DNA from: Conus ventricosus
Taxonomy: Eukaryota; Mollusca; Gastropoda; Neogastropoda; Conidae
Direction of reading: 5' to 3'
Length of the DNA: 64,000 nt
Assembly (NCBI GenBank): GCA_018398815.1
Contig: CM031607.1
Location: 88,403,825-88,467,824, forward strand
In this document: positions 19,787 through 31,262 of the stretch, in pieces
Numbering within the stretch: position 1 is the stretch's first letter
Layout: every line of letters begins with the position of its first letter
The notes under the pieces: generated by a model
Databases searched by the model: none
What the model was told of the DNA's origin: nothing
Seen by the model: only the letters and a program-made list of their open reading frames with translations
Translations under genes and position numbers: made by a program

Positions 19787-20346
19787 ACTTTGAACGAGAT
19801 GTTAGATTGCAGCCCCACTTCATACTCATCACTTAGAACGAGATTTTAGATTGCAGCCCCACTTCATACTCATCACTTAGAACGAGATGTTAGATTGCAG
19901 CCCACTTCATACTCATCACGTAGAACGAGATTTTAGATTGCAGCCCCACTTCATACTCATCACGTAGAACGAGATTTTAGATTGCAGCCCCACTTCATAC
20001 TCATCACGTAGAACGAGATTTTAGATTGCAGCCCCACTTCATACTCATCACTTAGAACGAGATTTTAGATTGCAGCCCCACTTCATACTCATCACTTAGA
20101 ACGAGATTTTAGATTGCAGCCCACTTCATACTCATCACTTAGAACGAGGTTTTAGATTGCAGCCCCACTTCATACTCATCACTTAGAACGAGGTTTTAGA
20201 TTGCAGCCCCACTTAATACTCATCACTTAGAACGAGGTTTTTAGATTGCAGCCCACTTCATACTCATCACTTAGAACGAGGTTTTAGATTGCAGCCCCAC
20301 TTCATACTCATCACTTAGAACGAGATTTTAGATTGCAGCCCACTTC
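19787..20346 (+). repeat. Satellite-like array, ~44-bp unit, 13 copies
   Basis: The unit reads CATCACTTAGAACGAG, A(T/G)TTTTAGATTGCAGCC, CCACTTCATACT. The GAACGAG word recurs about every 44 bases thirteen times. Variants (CGTAG for CTTAG, GAGGTTTT for GAGATTTT) are clustered in neighbouring units, the pattern expected from unequal exchange. Units abut with no unique spacers, so this is not a CRISPR array. Confidence 0.95.
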
Positions 20347-20359
20347 AGGCATATTCTAA

Positions 20360-21220
20360 CTTACAACGGCTACTTTCTGGCTATAAAGCAGTCAATGCAA
20401 GTCTTTGTGATCTGTTGATGCTGTAAGCTTGTTCTAAAAGTGCGCATTCCGTGTGCATGAGAGATTGCATCAGGCGTTGACACAGATTTCTGAGTCGACC
20501 TTGTTTTCGGCAAATTATTTCCGCTGATCAAAAGGTGAAACATTAATGGACACACAAGGTGTAAAATAATGTTGATTTTAATGTAAATTGAGAAACAGAT
20601 ATATGAATTTTCGACAAATAGGGCCTCATATCTTCTTTGTATGCAAAAAGAAAAGAAAAAAAAACACCGCACATTGAAGTCAGCATAATGATAGCAATGC
20701 ATCAGAAAAGAACGTGTAAGCACAGGTAACAGAGAGCACAACCATTACTTGAATTATATAGTTTTCAAATTAAAAAAAAAAAGTTTGAAAATCTGTGGCT
20801 GTGAACTCTAGTTTCTACAAGCACTGATGTGTTTGTGTGGAAAAGTGTCCTTATTCGTTTTGTTTATTTATTTTGATAGTAATGTGTGTATGTTATTTTA
20901 AATTCAACGAGTCACTTCGTTTCACAATGATTTACTAGCTAGTTAGGGAGTTACACTGAACACATGTGCACATTTACATACATTTCATTATAATTGTATT
21001 AGACTGGACTCCCAGCACGCAAAAATAAGACAATTTATGTTATTCTAAAGATGACCATTATTTTTAACATTAGAGTACAACAACAGAACCCATTCAAACA
21101 CAGGAATTTCGCCTTGGCTTAAGGCTGTGTCAGGCCAATTGACATAGGCTAGAACACCAAGGCTACATCAAAATGTTGTTATGCTCTGCATAAACACGCG
21201 GAGATTGTCTTCAGTTGCCA
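20360..21220. other. Unassigned AT-rich sequence
   Basis: No repeat or coding region was identified. Confidence 0.4.
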
Positions 21221-21261
21221 CAAGCTCCTAGTATAACATTATCAGTCTCCAAAATCCCCTG

Positions 21262-21430
21262 AAGTCGGAGTGTGGCTGCCCATGTGGCAGGGTAATCAAA
21301 AACGGTCACACACGTAATGTTCTCCTCCCTAGCTGATGCAAAGTACCATAGTGTTCAAGTGCTTCGGCTGTTCGGATAATCCCTGGAGTATATTTGCCAG
21401 GGTACGACGACAACAACAACAATAACACAG
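21262..21430 (+). mobile_element. 3' part of a tRNA-SINE (family B)
   Basis: GGAGTGTGGCTGCC, TGGCAGGGTAA and AAAACGGTCACACACGTAA match the 3' half of the SINE at 27,421-27,826 (GGAGTATGGCTGC, TGGCGGGATAA, AGTCATACACATAA). The tail is ACGACAACAACAACAATAAC. The 5' tRNA head is missing. Confidence 0.65.
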
Positions 21431-21894
21431 GAATTCTGTTGTCGGAGCAATAAGAGATCAGCTTGCACGATATCAGCTTGACTATCTATAACATCTTCCA
21501 TATCTAACCAAATATAATACAAGAAATAAAAATCATCTCCTCATGATGAAGGGATCATGAAAAATCATTAAAAGAAGAATGTTTCATTACATCATGCGAA
21601 TTACATGAGAATGTGCTCCGATGAAGGGATCATGAAAAAATATAAGATGAATGTTCATTACATCACACAAATTACATGAACTCGCGTGCGAATGTATGTG
21701 CCACGTCAACTCATGTCAAAATTATCTTTATTGAAGGTTGAAGAATAAGCTGTCAAGCTTTTTTTTACATCCTGCCCTCATAAAAAAGATACATATATAG
21801 CATGCAACTTCAACCATACACATATGTACATTACTCATATTACTACATATGAAATAATAAGAAACAATTCTTGGCACATAGTTTCAAATGTAGT

Positions 21895-21895
<1 letters not shown>

Positions 21896-21955
<60 letters not shown>
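21896..21955 (+). repeat. (GA)n microsatellite, tail of a minus-strand LINE
   Basis: A pure GA repeat directly follows, in LINE orientation, the 3' end of the coding fragment at 21,980-22,260. Confidence 0.9.
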
Positions 21956-21960
<5 letters not shown>

Positions 21961-21979
21961 GAGGAGGGGTTTGGGGCAT

Positions 21980-22262
21980 GACCTTTAATTGTTGCATACA
22001 GTTTCCATCTGATCCCTTTTTAGTGCTTTTTTAAATGCCTGTTTCGAGGGACATGATCTTAAAGAGGAAGACAAATTATTCCATGCGATCCCTCCACAGT
22101 ATACAAAACTTGATTTATAAAGATTATATCGGGGTCTTGGAAAAGACAGTTTATCAGGATCAGGATTGGGGGCGTTGTATCAAAACAACTTAGCCTATTT
22201 AGGCTTTTTACGCCCCTTCTGTATATATATCTTTTTTTTCTTATGTCTGTAGGTCCAGTCAT
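21980..22262 (-). pseudogene. LINE reverse-transcriptase C-terminus, 3' end fragment
   Basis: Read on the minus strand, frames give YRRGVKSLNRLSCFDTT, INCLFQDPDIIFINQVLYT and then, after frame changes, the end of the protein (FKKALKRDQMET-like). The same ending, INCLFP then FKKALK-HLMETA, occurs at 28,690-29,100 on the plus strand. Both copies are followed by a pure (TC)n tail in element orientation, so they are 5'-truncated insertions of one LINE family with a TC-repeat tail. Confidence 0.65.
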
Positions 22263-22264
22263 AG

Positions 22265-23165
22265 ACTAGCTCAGTCTAACTTATCTATCAATTTCATATT
22301 TTAATTTAGTTATTAATTCATGTTTATCTACGAGGTTCTTAAATACATTAATACTAGGTGCACGCTTGGTGTTAGTTGTTAATTCATTCCAAATTTGGTT
22401 ACTCTGTTAGTAAATGTGCATTTTCTCAAATTAGTTCTGAAATATTGTTTAAATATCTTACCTTCAATTTTCCTTGTATTGTTTGTCTGTGGAGTACAAA
22501 AAATGCATGCTTTATCAACATCATCAATACCATTAAATATCATATAATATGTTTGAATCAAGTCGCACCCCCCTCCTTATTCTTCTTGCTTTGAGTGTTG
22601 GAAGGTTTAAATATTTTAATTTTTCCTGGTGTGAGTAATCTTTCATATTATGGATCATCTTTGTTGCTCTTCTTTCAACCTGTTCTAGAGCTTCTGATTG
22701 TCTCTCTAGCATTGGATAGCATACAGTATTGCCATATTCAAGAACAGGTCTATCTAGTATCTTATTTTAATTGTAAAAAAAATGTCCTTTTCTATAAATA
22801 TGAATGTTCTTTTTATTATTCCAGTCATTCTGTTGGCCTTGATAAAACGATTCGCAATATGTTTGTTAAATAACACATGTTTTGTCGAAAGTCACATCCA
22901 GGTCTTCTCTTCCTCACATTTAGATACTTTTACTTCCTTGTCCCCAATTTTCATTATATAATCCTTTTGTGGGTTTGGTTTTCCAATATGAAGTACTTTA
23001 CATTTTTCTGCAATGAAATATAGGTTCCAAGTATCGGACCACTGTACTTAATGTTTCAATATCCTTTTGTTATTCCTTATACAATTTCGGAGAGTTATAA
23101 GTTTTGTGTCATCTGCACAAATTGTACATGTACTCTTTAAGCACCAGGCTATAAGATGACCATTT
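22265..23165 (-). pseudogene. APE-type LINE fragment: RT palm to C-terminus
   Basis: Minus-strand pieces in several frames give ICADDTKLITLRN (the ADD catalytic motif, about 23,103-23,125), AEKCKVLHIGKPNPQKDY, MKIGDKEVKVSKCEE, then ANRFIKANRMTGIIKRTF, and further NNTRKIEGKIFKQYFRTNLR and CTFTNRVTKFGMN. This is the usual order in non-LTR retrotransposons of the CR1/L2 type. Several stops and shifts show it is dead. The region from about 22,906 rightward is shared with 56.2 kb onward. Confidence 0.8.
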
Positions 23166-23199
23166 TGTGTCATTCGATTATATGTGCAAATGGGTGTGG

Positions 23200-23900
23200 C
23201 CTTGAGCGTTTACATTCCTTTTTATGTTTATTTTAACCATTGGGAAAAGAAAAGTATAGACAAGAAACCTCCCATCCCGAAAGTTTGTTAGAAATCTACT
23301 GAAAGCCGTAGCAAATTAATAAATAAATAAAGAACTTAAAAAAAATGACAAAATAAATAAGTGAATAATAAACAGCTGAAATAAATGGGTAATAACGAAA
23401 CAAACGGTTAGATAGCTAAATACAAAATAAATAAGCAAACAGACAACAGAAAAGTAAATAAATAACCACACACACACAAACCCTTTCCATTAAAAAGAAC
23501 TCAAAGGTAAGGATTGGTAGTTCCTTCTCTCATAGAGCTCATGGTATTAGTGGGATAGCGCAAAGCAGTATTTTGGGACCAGTATTATTCACGGTGTTCA
23601 TAAATGATCGCCTTGTAGAATTAAATATGTTTATCTCTCCTGGTGACCCTTAGCAGACGAAATGTTTTGTTCAAAAATTACTTTCTCCATACCTCCCTTG
23701 ACTTATGAATCTTGATCATTCCATGTGAACTCTTAAAATATATGTGAATGCCTCACGAACCTATGTATAAATTGCATATACATCGCTGATGTCACAAAAA
23801 TTATTGTATGTTATTCGTTACCACTATATCGGACCGAAAAGCCCTTATTTTCTCTAAACTGGTATTTTCTACAATTAATTTTGGCGCCATTGTCGATCCT
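23200..23900. other. Unassigned AT-rich part of the duplicated segment
   Basis: It contains AATAAATAAA-rich tracts (23,320-23,465). No gene is seen. Confidence 0.4.
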
Positions 23901-23904
23901 TCGC

Positions 23905-24092
23905 CAAGAAAACATATTCAGTTCTCCAAAGGAATGCTGCTTGCGACAGCGAATCGTCTAGCATACATGACAGCACAGAGCAAATAGGGAACGTGTCCTT
24001 GTTTGTTCTGTTTGCTCTGTGCTGTCATGTCTGGTAGATGATTCGGTGTCGCAAGCAGCCTTCTTTTGGAGAACTGAATATGTTTTCTCGTG
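23905..24092. repeat. Foldback repeat, ~85-bp arms
   Basis: The left arm AAAACATATTCAGTTCTCCA through GACAGCACAGAGCAAA is mirrored by TTTGCTCTGTGCTGTCATGT through GAGAACTGAATATGTTTT, with around a tenth of positions differing and a loop of about 20 bases. It recurs at 57,185-57,372 in the second segment copy. It is probably a MITE or foldback element. Confidence 0.85.
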
Positions 24093-24099
24093 GGAACAA

Positions 24100-26640
24100 G
24101 AGTTACCGTACTTGTTTATTGTTTAATGATACTGTGCACAAAAATTTATTTCAGTCATTTCATGCGTCATTTAGTATTCAAAATATTACAACCACAGAAG
24201 AATAAGACATCAATCTACTGTTATGTCTATTCATTATGTCTGACTATTCACACTGGACAGAGTTCCCTGCAATACGGGCATGTTTCTGTCAAAATTTTCC
24301 TTCATATTTTCAGCGAAAAAAAAAATGCTTTTCTTTTTTGTGCACAGTATATTTACAGTTCCCTGCCTCACTTCATATTCGATCCTTCGCCAGACAAACC
24401 TTCAACATTTCTTGATTTAGCGAAAGTATGATAAAAACTGTAGTCAAAAACCTACAGTAAAGTATTCCGCGCATCGCAGGCCTTGGACATTTTCCGCACA
24501 AGTTTGCGACCGCACAAGTTCGCAACCATACGGAATGACAGACGATGCCGACCTTTCTTGAACAGTCGCCTTCTTAGCTTTTCTTTTCTTTCCGTGGAGT
24601 GTCCACAATCATCAAGCGTCTCTGTCATTGTCGGACATTTGGCCGAGTTGTTATTCTACGAAATTCAGACTTTCCAGTTTAAATCTTGTCGACGACACCA
24701 TTTCTATGGTAAATACAACTGTAAAACATATAGAAATCATCATCCGGTAATCCGTTTCCACATGATATATTCTAGTCGAAAATGGCATCAAAAGCTCTTG
24801 TCGACAGCCGGGCGAGGGAAAGCTCCATATGGAACCAGACACACCACTGCTAACGACAACTGCCACGAGAATTGCAGACTTCAGTCTGCAAGTTCACCAT
24901 AAGGACCTCCGACCAATAGGCCGTAAAACTCACCCATTGACGTAAAAAGACATACACAATAACGTAATGATGTAAACAGTGCTGATTCTATGACTAGTGC
25001 TCATTGGGCTGACTTTGGATCACACTGCTTGAACTGAAACTATAAAAAACTCCAAGTTGGAAATAAATGTTTCTTCTCGGTGGGACTTCATTTTCATTCA
25101 TTTTGTATTACGACTGATATAAATCCAACGCTACTCATTTCGCATGTAAGTTTACTTACAAAAGATAAAACTTTCGAAGCTGAGTCTTTTGATATATAAT
25201 TGTCCTTTGCACTTGAAATATGAACCATAGATGTATAAATGAAAGCAGCTAAAAATAACAAGTCAAAAAATATTGTTCATCGGAAAGATAATCGGAGAAA
25301 ATGACTTCTTGACAAAAAATGTGCAGTAACGCAGTTCATTTGTGTATAAATACAGCTTCGTAAGTTTGAAAAACAATGCGTTACTGTCTATCTAAAAACA
25401 AATCTTCAAATTTGACCGATTTTAGCCTTGAGGTCAAATCTGATGATTTCAGTGAGAATTAAACCAAGCGATCTAAGAGTTCTGAAAAAAAAATCGAGCC
25501 CAACAGACCATTGCTGTACAACAGTTTGGCAATAATCGTGGCCTGATTACTGAAATCAGCTGGGATCCAGTTCTTGAAAATGTCCATGGTATTTTGTTCA
25601 CAAGGCATGCCGAAATATAAATATTTGAATTGATCAACGTTTGAGGACTCGTATTTTTTTAATAAATCATTTTGTGTGTGTAACTTATTTTGTGTACTTG
25701 ATTGGATATACAAAAAGGTTGGAAAGCAGATATATGGGATTTCTATGGTTTACAGTAGTCTTGCATGCTTATGTACAATTTACAAACAAAAAAAAATTGT
25801 TTCGAATTGTCCAAAATTGCAACAAAAGAACAACAAAACACAAACCAAAAAATTCACAACTTTCTTATTAATTGTAATACAGACCTCTTTCATGCATCCT
25901 TTTCATCAAAGGGGAGAACAACTATTTGAATGTGATAACACAACAGTGTGTAAACCACATTCTGTAAAACCACTTTGAAATACCTACATACTGGGGAAAG
26001 TAAGCCCTCGTCCCGAGCAGGCAAAAGTATGAAAACGCTTAGCTCGTGAGAGTCATTAGATGACTTAATGTTATACTCGATATCTAGAAATTTACATGAT
26101 ATCACGCTGAATAAACTATTGTTCTCCCGTCATTGTAAGGTTGTAAACCATATGGTACAGCCCTACAAGATCACCCTGCTGGGCCTTGAGAGCAATACCG
26201 ACAGACCACCAATTTGACCACTAAGGCAAATCGCAAATGTCTACACGGGAGCGAAGACATCAAAGCAAAATGCAGGCACAATCAACAACCTCATTTATAC
26301 TTAAGTATGCTGAATGTCATACACAGTGACAGTGATTTCCCAATAAAACACTTGAAAAAACAAAACCTGTTTTACCTTTCTATGTCGGAATTGTTGTGTA
26401 GTTAACCTTTCAGCAATACGCGTTGCTCGAGAATTTGTTTTACATCACGTGATCTACTGCTGCATTGTGGTTATTTCAGGACAAAGGGAGAATTCAACAC
26501 CCCTAACCTCAGCCTCAATCATAATGCCGAGAGGTCCACGGCGACACGGCACGCTTTACGTCCACATTCACTTATCAGGCAGGAAGATATCATAACTGAT
26601 AACTTAAGGGGTCATACCTGGTTGCCTTATCTATTGTTTG
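24100..26640. other. Unassigned stretch of the duplicated segment
   Basis: No recognisable protein domain. Frames such as 24,483-24,902 (139 residues, plus) are open here but broken in the 57.8 kb counterpart, and they have no family resemblance, so I do not call genes. Confidence 0.4.
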
Positions 26641-26647
26641 CGTTAGT

Positions 26648-26726
26648 TCCCTGAGCTCGGTGCACGAATACCATCATCCGAGTCATCCCCTGAGCTCGGT
26701 GCACGAATACCATCATCCGAGTCAAT
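26648..26726 (+). repeat. 39-bp tandem duplication, copy 1 only
   Basis: CCCTGAGCTCGGTGCACGAA, TACCATCATCCGAGTCA occurs twice in a row. The homologous place in the second segment (about 59,898) has it once. Confidence 0.85.
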
Positions 26727-26959
26727 TGACCAAAGAACTGGACTTTGGATTAGGAAGTTGCCTAGCCGTGAAAGGTGAGATTTACGTCCTACTCGCCGGG
26801 GGCCCTGAGAGGACCAGATGAATGTTCTGGAAAGAAAGTTGATGCTTCCAGTAACCGTTATCTATCTGATTTTAGTTGTAAAACATTCAAATGCTGTTGT
26901 TCGTACCGAAACTCTTCTGAGAAGTATGAGCATAAATAAATAATTTTGTTCAAACTGCA

Positions 26960-27315
26960 GAATTTCTCAGATTCAGCCCATGGTACAGTATGGACCGAGT
27001 TATGGGGTCTCGATTGTGCCTCTATACAACTTGAAAAGAATTATTTGCATGCACTGAAATAAGATTTTTGGCGTTTCATACAAAACACTATATGATCTGG
27101 TCTACGGTGAGGCAAGACTTAACATATATCCAATTCATTTACTCTCAGTGGTTATATGCATTCCTTACTGGCTAAAAACAACCCGCATGTCACCTGATCG
27201 ATTACCAAATAAAGCGTATAAAACGTCAGTACAGCTAGATGTCAGAGGTCATGAAAGAGTGGACATATATTTGTATGACAAAAATTTAGAATGGGTAATG
27301 ATATGTTAAGATTTT
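26960..27315 (+). pseudogene. LINE fragment: post-RT C-terminal region
   Basis: The plus strand reads QPMVQYGPSYGV, then YDLVYGEARLNIYPI, then PDRLPNKAYKTSVQLDVRGH. This is the region after the RT palm in invertebrate LINEs (tyrosine-glycine 'QYG-E-WG' block, later 'P-K-AY----LD--G'). The fragment at 31,925-32,620 has the same layout. A stop in the middle shows decay. A copy lies at about 60,165-60,515. Confidence 0.6.
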
Positions 27316-27420
27316 GAATATATGTGTTAGGCTAGTTAAATGACATGAACTGTGCGGTTTGATATGTCTTTACCCCTTTCTAAAGGGCCATGGCCTTTGT
27401 GAATAAATGTCTGTGTCAGG

Positions 27421-27826
27421 GACCTGAATAGCTCAGTTGGTTAGAGCATCGGACTCGTAATCTTGTGGTCGCGGGTTCGCATCTCCGCCAGGCCGTTTCG
27501 GTACAGGGAGGACTTTTCCCTCGCGAGTTAACATGTGGTTCTGACTCCATTCCCCACACAGTCCTTCGAATGAGACTATAAACCGAGGTTTCGTGTGTGA
27601 AACGCACGCACATCATCTTGCACAGACGTAAAAATCCCATCGCCAACTTTCGGAAGAGAAGGCCTAGTTTGGCCGTTGGTATGGATGACACATACACAAT
27701 AGCATGCCCCTTCACTGAAGCTGGAGTATGGCTGCTTTAATGGCGGGATAAAAGAATAGTCATACACATAAAAGTGTCAAAATAATCAACATGATGACCT
27801 TGTGGACACTAAAGAAAGAAGAAGCG
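27421..27826 (+). mobile_element. tRNA-Thr-derived SINE (family B), full-length
   Basis: The head (27,421-27,494) has A-box TAGCTCAGTTGG (27,429-27,440), an anticodon loop CTCGTAA (CGT, Thr) and B-box-like GGTTCGCATC (27,474-27,483). The acceptor pairs imperfectly with CAGGCC. The body includes GGTTCTGACTCCATTCCCCA, GAGACTATAAACCGAGG and TTTGGCCGTTGGTATGGATG. The 3' part GGAGTATGGCTGC leads to an AAGAAAGAAGAAG tail. Family members lie at 21.3, 34.4 and 60.6 kb. Mismatches in the acceptor and T arm argue against a working tRNA gene. Confidence 0.88.
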
Positions 27827-27835
27827 TCTGCATCT

Positions 27836-27872
27836 CTCTCTCTCTTCTCTTCTCTCTCTCTCTCTCCTCTCC
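27836..27872 (+). repeat. (CT)n-rich microsatellite
   Basis: Interrupted CT repeat downstream of the SINE tail. Confidence 0.85.
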
Positions 27873-28421
27873 ACTTTTTACGTGTTTCTTACCTTTTTCA
27901 CAGACTGGTTCAGCTGTAATTCAAATTCCAAGGAACAAAATCCTTTCGGATGCGTCACAACTGAACAGAGTTATCGATAAAGCCCAAACCCTCACACAGA
28001 GACACAGACACAACGTGGACTTACGCAAAAGCTTACTGCCGGGTACTGACGCTTACTGCCGGGTACTGACTGTTCACTTGATGATCACTCCGCCGTGGAA
28101 TTTCTCACGTGACCGTGGAGACCCTACCGGTATCGTCCACTTCGTATTGTTGCAGCTGATTGGCTGAGATTCAGTGCGGTAAGAAAAGGACAGTGATGTC
28201 AGCAAATTGATGGCAGTTTTATGACCACTGAGTCCGCTCTTGTCCAGTTTAGAATTTTCCACAGATGTTATCGTCAGGAAAAAAAAGTGGATGAGGTGGA
28301 AGGGGAAGTAAAGAGGAGGGGAAGGGGGGGGGGGGGGGAGAGGTGGTCGGTGGCCAAGGTGGAGTTAGTAAAGATCGAGGACGTTGCGCGTGTTGAGATT
28401 ATACTTTATACGAATGAAGTC

Positions 28422-28434
28422 GCACACACACACA

Positions 28435-28465
<31 letters not shown>

Positions 28466-28489
28466 CACACGCGCGCGCGCGCGCGCGCG

Positions 28490-28560
<71 letters not shown>
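28422..28560 (+). repeat. (CA)n/(CG)n microsatellite
   Basis: CA repeats broken by a (GC)n block, with about 30 pure CA units at the end. Long open frames here on both strands are artefacts of the repeat. Confidence 0.95.
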
Positions 28561-28564
<4 letters not shown>

Positions 28565-28689
28565 AAAACGGTAGAAAATGGAATCCTCATTCGCCCATTA
28601 CATGCCAAAGGAAAAACACTGAAGAGGTTACGTTGCATAAAGTCTTTCTCTTATCAATTATGCATCCGCGTTATGGGATAATGCCAGTG

Positions 28690-29096
28690 AAACTGTTCTG
28701 AAACATGTAAGTCGTCTACATAAACGGGCCATCAAATTAAGTCAGCTGAAATCAAATACCTTGACAAAGAGTGACACAAAACTTTAAATATTCTTCAATT
28801 TAAAGACAGACTCTGCTTCAACAGATGCGTGTGCATGTACAATGTAATGAATGGATCAGCCCCGAAGAAAATAACTGAAAGCTTTGTTACGGACATACAC
28901 ATAAACTGTCTCTTCCCAGACCTCGAAGTAATCTGTATTATCAAGTTTTCTGTATTCTGGCGGGACCGCATGGAATAATATGCCTTCATCCATAAAAATC
29001 AAGTCTCTCGAAAACAGACATTTAAAAAAGCACTAAAAATGCATCTTATGGAAACTGCGCAGCAAATCAACAGTCATTTCCATCAATACGATCCCC

Positions 29097-29100
<4 letters not shown>
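28690..29100 (+). pseudogene. LINE 3' end: RT C-terminus
   Basis: Frames together read LHKRAIKLSQLKS, then RCVCMYNVMNGSAPKKITES, FVTDIHINCLFP and FKKALKMHLMETAQQIN. This is the standard ending of LINE ORF2 (LQKRAIRLI, YK--N--AP, FK-ALK). It shares this ending with 21,980-22,262. A (CT)n(GT)n tail follows directly. Confidence 0.65.
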
Positions 29101-29187
<87 letters not shown>

Positions 29188-29215
29188 AGTGTGTGTGTGT
29201 TGTGGTGTGTGTGTG
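29101..29215 (+). repeat. (CT)n(GT)n microsatellite, LINE tail
   Basis: About 35 CT units then about 20 GT units with one TGTGGTG interruption, immediately after the LINE 3' end. Confidence 0.9.
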
Positions 29216-29219
29216 TGTT

Positions 29220-30412
29220 TACTTGAACTTCGTGTTCCAACAATAGTTTTTCAATGTTTCGTATTTGATATAGGAGTTATGTATTTGATTGATAGAAATT
29301 GGGGTGCTTTTAAAATGTTATCTGAGCTTGTGGTTGTACGCTGTACTAGTTCCTTTCTTGTTTATTAGGGCAGGGTTGTAAAAAGCTGGAAATTTTCTCT
29401 CACACAAACACAATGTAGTTGTGCAAAAGCCTATCGTTGAGGTAATGATGCATGTGTTGTCGGCTGCGGTGATAAAAAGTCGCAGATGTAAGACCTACTT
29501 TAGAGGCCGAACTGTGGAATTTTTATCGTGACCAGGGAAACCCCGGGTACCCCCCCCCCCCACCACACACACCCCACCACACACACACACACACACACAC
29601 CAACACACACTCTGTTTTGTTTGAGTTGATTGACTGCGATCCAGACATTCTTGTTTGGTCAACATGAACGGAGAAGAAGAGGAAACTGGAGGCTTGTTGT
29701 AAATTTCGCTGACTAAATGAAACAAAACTAATGAAATCAAACCGATTCTAATTTAGGGTATGCGATATAACGTTGATTAAAAATAAATGATTTGGAAAAC
29801 GGGGTCGGTGGCAAGTGATTTTTTTAACCACTAATTGTAGCAATGTTATATGACATATGAAAAAAAAAATGTTTTAAGAGTTTCCGCTTCCTGGAATGTC
29901 TGAAAAAGAATGTGAATACTGACGTATGACCCTGATCTAAACCCTAGCCAAACCTTTACCTTTTGGGGCGGTGGAGTTTTCTTCTCTGATGCTACATCAA
30001 TAACAAAAAGAGCCGTGCCCCCCCCCCACCCCACCCACCCCACACACCTCTCCCCATGCTCTCTTGTTAACCAGTCCACCACTACCCTTCACCACCTCCA
30101 CCACTCGACTTTCAATTTACAGAGGGGTAAAATTCTGGTTTGTCACATCGTTTATAAATGAACTTCAGCTCAGATTGTACTGGATGCAAAATGTTCGCTA
30201 ACCTGTCCTACTTTGACTGTCTAATGCGATGAAATAAAAACATTTCTGCGCAAAGAAATTATCCTGAAATGATGTTGTGAAAGCAAAGGAAATATCTTTT
30301 ATTTTCCGCAGAGATCCATCAACCCATACGAACCTTTATAATTGATGGTTAGGTTGTTGAGGGGGTTGACAAAATTAATACAGATGTTTGAGCATGGTTT
30401 TGGACAACAAGG

Positions 30413-30447
<35 letters not shown>

Positions 30448-30650
30448 GACAAGAATGTTGATAGTTACATAAGTCTATCAATAATTTTTGTCTACAAAAA
30501 AAAAAAAAAACAACCGCAATGCAGGTGTCCACACACACAAAAAAATGTCAGTCAAGAATTTTTTTCGACAAAAATTATACAATACTAGTGTCCATTCTAA
30601 AGTGTTATAAACTTGCTATCGTTGTTACACTGATTACTTTCTCTCATTTT
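29220..30650. other. Unassigned sequence with C-runs and a (GT)n block
   Basis: C-runs lie at 29,551-29,560 and 30,019-30,027, and a (GT)n block at 30,413-30,446. The part to 30,113 belongs to the duplicated segment. No coding feature is recognised. Confidence 0.4.
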
Positions 30651-30669
30651 CATTCACATACTGATTCAG

Positions 30670-31080
30670 CGTGAACTAGCGGCGTGGCGACCAGTCAGGC
30701 ACTAGGAGGCGCAGTAAGCGGCACTGGACATCGCAGGCAGCGCCAACGTCTCGCGAACGGGGCGGAAGGGAGGAGCTAAACCCGCCGGCTACCTAGCACA
30801 GCAGCGGAGGCGATAGGCAAGCACGTGGTGGGCGGTGCTGTTTGTTTCAGTCTCAAGCCAAGCTCCACTCTGTGTCCTAGTCTTCGCCAGCGCATTTCGT
30901 GGCCACACGCCACAATTAGGATTTTGCATGAAAACGCTCTGATGACAATCCATGTCAGAGGTTTGAAGCCTACCATAAATTTGAGCCGGTGTTTAATGTT
31001 AAACTGACAATGGATCAAAAGAACAACTCCCCAAACCAATCGTTTCTCTTGTTTTTGAGGATTTTCACCGAGGAAATCAC
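30670..31080. other. GC- and CpG-rich patch, unassigned
   Basis: Bases 30,680-30,850 are clearly GC-richer than their surroundings and have many CG dinucleotides (GGCGTGGCGACC, CTCGCGAACGGGGCGG). A 107-residue minus frame spans 30,776-31,099 but resembles nothing known. It may be a promoter-like patch, an exon or an old repeat. Confidence 0.25.
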
Positions 31081-31086
31081 GAACAA

Positions 31087-31262
31087 TCTTCAAATACATT
31101 AAGCTTACCTTCTCCTGAGTTGATAAACATTTTCAGGAAATTGCACTAACCCGTGACCCTACCTTTGCGCCAAGTAGTTTCCTCCCCAAAATAGTCTAAT
31201 TCCTTTGATTTCAATCTGTCTGCTTGGAACCACCTGGCTTGTACCTTGATGGCCACATGAAA
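31087..31262. repeat. Dispersed repeat, copy 2
   Basis: Matches 50-215 in the same orientation; see the entry at the start of the window. Confidence 0.6.

Larger units (their letters stand above)
22906..30113 (+). repeat. Large duplicated segment, copy 1 (~7.2 kb)
   Basis: Aligns in direct orientation with about 56,214-63,690. Shared landmarks in the same order include the LINE at 22.9 kb, the foldback at 23.9 kb, the SINE at 27.4 kb, (CA)n at 28.4 kb, (CT)n at 29.1 kb and a C-run at 29.55 kb. Differences are frequent single-base changes and indels. One 330-bp insertion is present only in copy 2, and a 39-bp tandem doubling at 26,650-26,725 is present only in copy 1. Confidence 0.92.

Noticed and set aside
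19787..20346. CRISPR-like array of regularly spaced repeats
   Set aside because: Units abut with no unique spacers and the host is an animal genome; it is a satellite.
24483..24902. 139-residue plus frame
   Set aside because: It is broken in the homologous 57.8 kb copy and has no family resemblance.
27421..27494. Functional tRNA-Thr (CGT) gene
   Set aside because: The acceptor, anticodon stem and T arm have mismatches and a SINE body and tail follow directly.
28221..28701. Open frames of 79-117 residues over (CA)n
   Set aside because: Thr-His or Val-Cys repeats are the translation of a dinucleotide repeat; the same applies at 3.5-3.8, 34.2-34.4, 35.9-36.1 and 62.6-62.9 kb.
30776..31099. 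107-residue minus frame in a CpG-rich patch
   Set aside because: No recognisable domain and no splice sites that would make it an exon; listed only as an unassigned patch.
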